NCBI RefSeq assembly: GCF_018918145.1
Contig: NZ_JAHLPX010000005.1
Location: forward strand, 124,001-188,000
Origin: Anaerotignum sp. MSJ-24
Lineage (GTDB): Bacteria; Bacillota; Clostridia; Lachnospirales; Anaerotignaceae
Length of the DNA stretch: 64,000 nt
Reading direction: 5' to 3'
Both the position numbers and the translations under genes were made by a program. Each line of letters starts with the position of its first letter. The first letter of the stretch is position 1. The notes under the pieces were generated by a model, which saw nothing but the letters and a program-made list of their open reading frames with translations, made no database searches and had not been told where the DNA came from. Positions 63,662-64,000 of the stretch are shown piece after piece.

Positions 63662-64000
63662 ATGAAGAAAATACTTGCGGTAATACTTTCGGCGGCTATG
63701 ATGCTTTCAATGGCAGCCTGCTCATCAAGCTCAAGCAATACTCAGCAGAGCAATGATGACAGCAGCACAAATACAGCCGAAGCAACAGGTGATCTTGAAA
63801 ACTTTGACATAGTTCTTGACTGGTATCCCAATGCGGTACATTCATTTATTTATGTAGCTATGGAAAAGGGATATTATGAAGAAGAAGGACTTAAAGTAAA
63901 TGTACAATTCCCTTCAAACACAAACGACGCAATCTCTCTTACAGCGGCAGGAAAAGCAGATGCAGGCTTATATTATCAGCCTAACATTATTTCTGTTGCG
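63662..64000 (+). CDS. ThiY-like substrate-binding lipoprotein (3' truncated by window)
   Basis: The first 113 codons are present; the gene continues past the window. Lipobox SMAAC (Cys20), Ser/Asn-rich linker, then IVLDWYPNAVHSFIYVAMEKGYY, typical of NMT1/THI5-like binding proteins such as ThiY, which bind formylaminopyrimidine. ATG 63662 is preceded by AGGAGG. It follows the TPP-controlled M20 gene by 27 bases, so permease and ATPase genes are expected to the right. Confidence 0.88.
   Translation, partial: MKKILAVILSAAMMLSMAACSSSSSNTQQSNDDSSTNTAEATGDLENFDIVLDWYPNAVHSFIYVAMEKGYYEEEGLKVNVQFPSNTNDAISLTAAGKADAGLYYQPNIISVA

Noticed and set aside
1-64000. CRISPR arrays, tRNA and rRNA genes, phage structural genes, insertion-sequence transposases
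   Set aside because: None recognised by eye on either strand; the only mobility genes are the two serine recombinase genes.

Overview
The window looks like a chromosomal segment of an anaerobic, low-GC, spore-forming member of the Clostridia, most likely Lachnospiraceae (inference from gene content: split glgC/glgD, spoVG-glmU-prs, T-box and TPP leaders, BspA-like leucine-rich-repeat surface protein, acyl-CoA transferase, SpoIIID). The ends are cut: mfd enters from the left and a ThiY-like lipoprotein gene leaves on the right. I see no tRNA, rRNA or CRISPR array.

Left part (1-31,580) is ordinary chromosome: mfd and a SurA-like foldase lipoprotein; an Fe-S aldo/keto reductase; a four-gene nucleoside-type ABC importer; a DUF1508 protein; an L,D-transpeptidase; a CoA-transferase and truA on the minus strand; murA-walJ-like-rlmH-acyltransferase; murC; glgC-glgD; spoVG-glmU-prs; an adenosine deaminase; a MATE exporter; a short CobT-like protein; and an ABC importer of the COG2984/4120/1101 type whose operon contains a striking set of competing hairpins.

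The most important observation is that the sporulation regulator gene spoIIID is split. Codons for its N-terminal half lie at 31,586-31,711 and codons for its C-terminal half at 62,039-62,191, on the same strand, in the same order and frame. An intact large serine recombinase (60,508-62,079) runs into the C-terminal half. Both junctions carry TAACG in matching register, and removing the 30,342 bases between them would restore an uninterrupted 87-codon SpoIIID. This is the architecture of the sigK skin element, but in spoIIID and carrying about 30 kb of cargo. A degenerate second recombinase sits just inside the left junction.

Inside the putative element (31,712-62,053) are rfbA; a 1,633-residue BspA-like protein with SLH domains; an envelope O-acylation cassette (DHHW protein, MBOAT, DUF4358 lipoprotein, SGNH esterase); an AraC regulator, a DUF6110 protein and a P1B-type ATPase that resemble a ferrosome (iron-storage organelle) locus; a HAD phosphatase; the T-box controlled leuACDB operon; a DegV protein; and a three-gene defence module (RloA/RloB plus a second AAA ATPase). 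Six copies of the palindrome GTTAG-N6-CTAAY occur only at the bspA-like promoter and around the AraC/ferrosome genes, placed as a repressor operator would be, which suggests one metal-type regulon. Right of the split gene a TPP riboswitch controls a YlmB-like amidohydrolase and a ThiY-like binding protein, i.e. thiamine-pyrimidine salvage.

All functional statements come from reading the translated sequence against remembered family signatures; no search was run.
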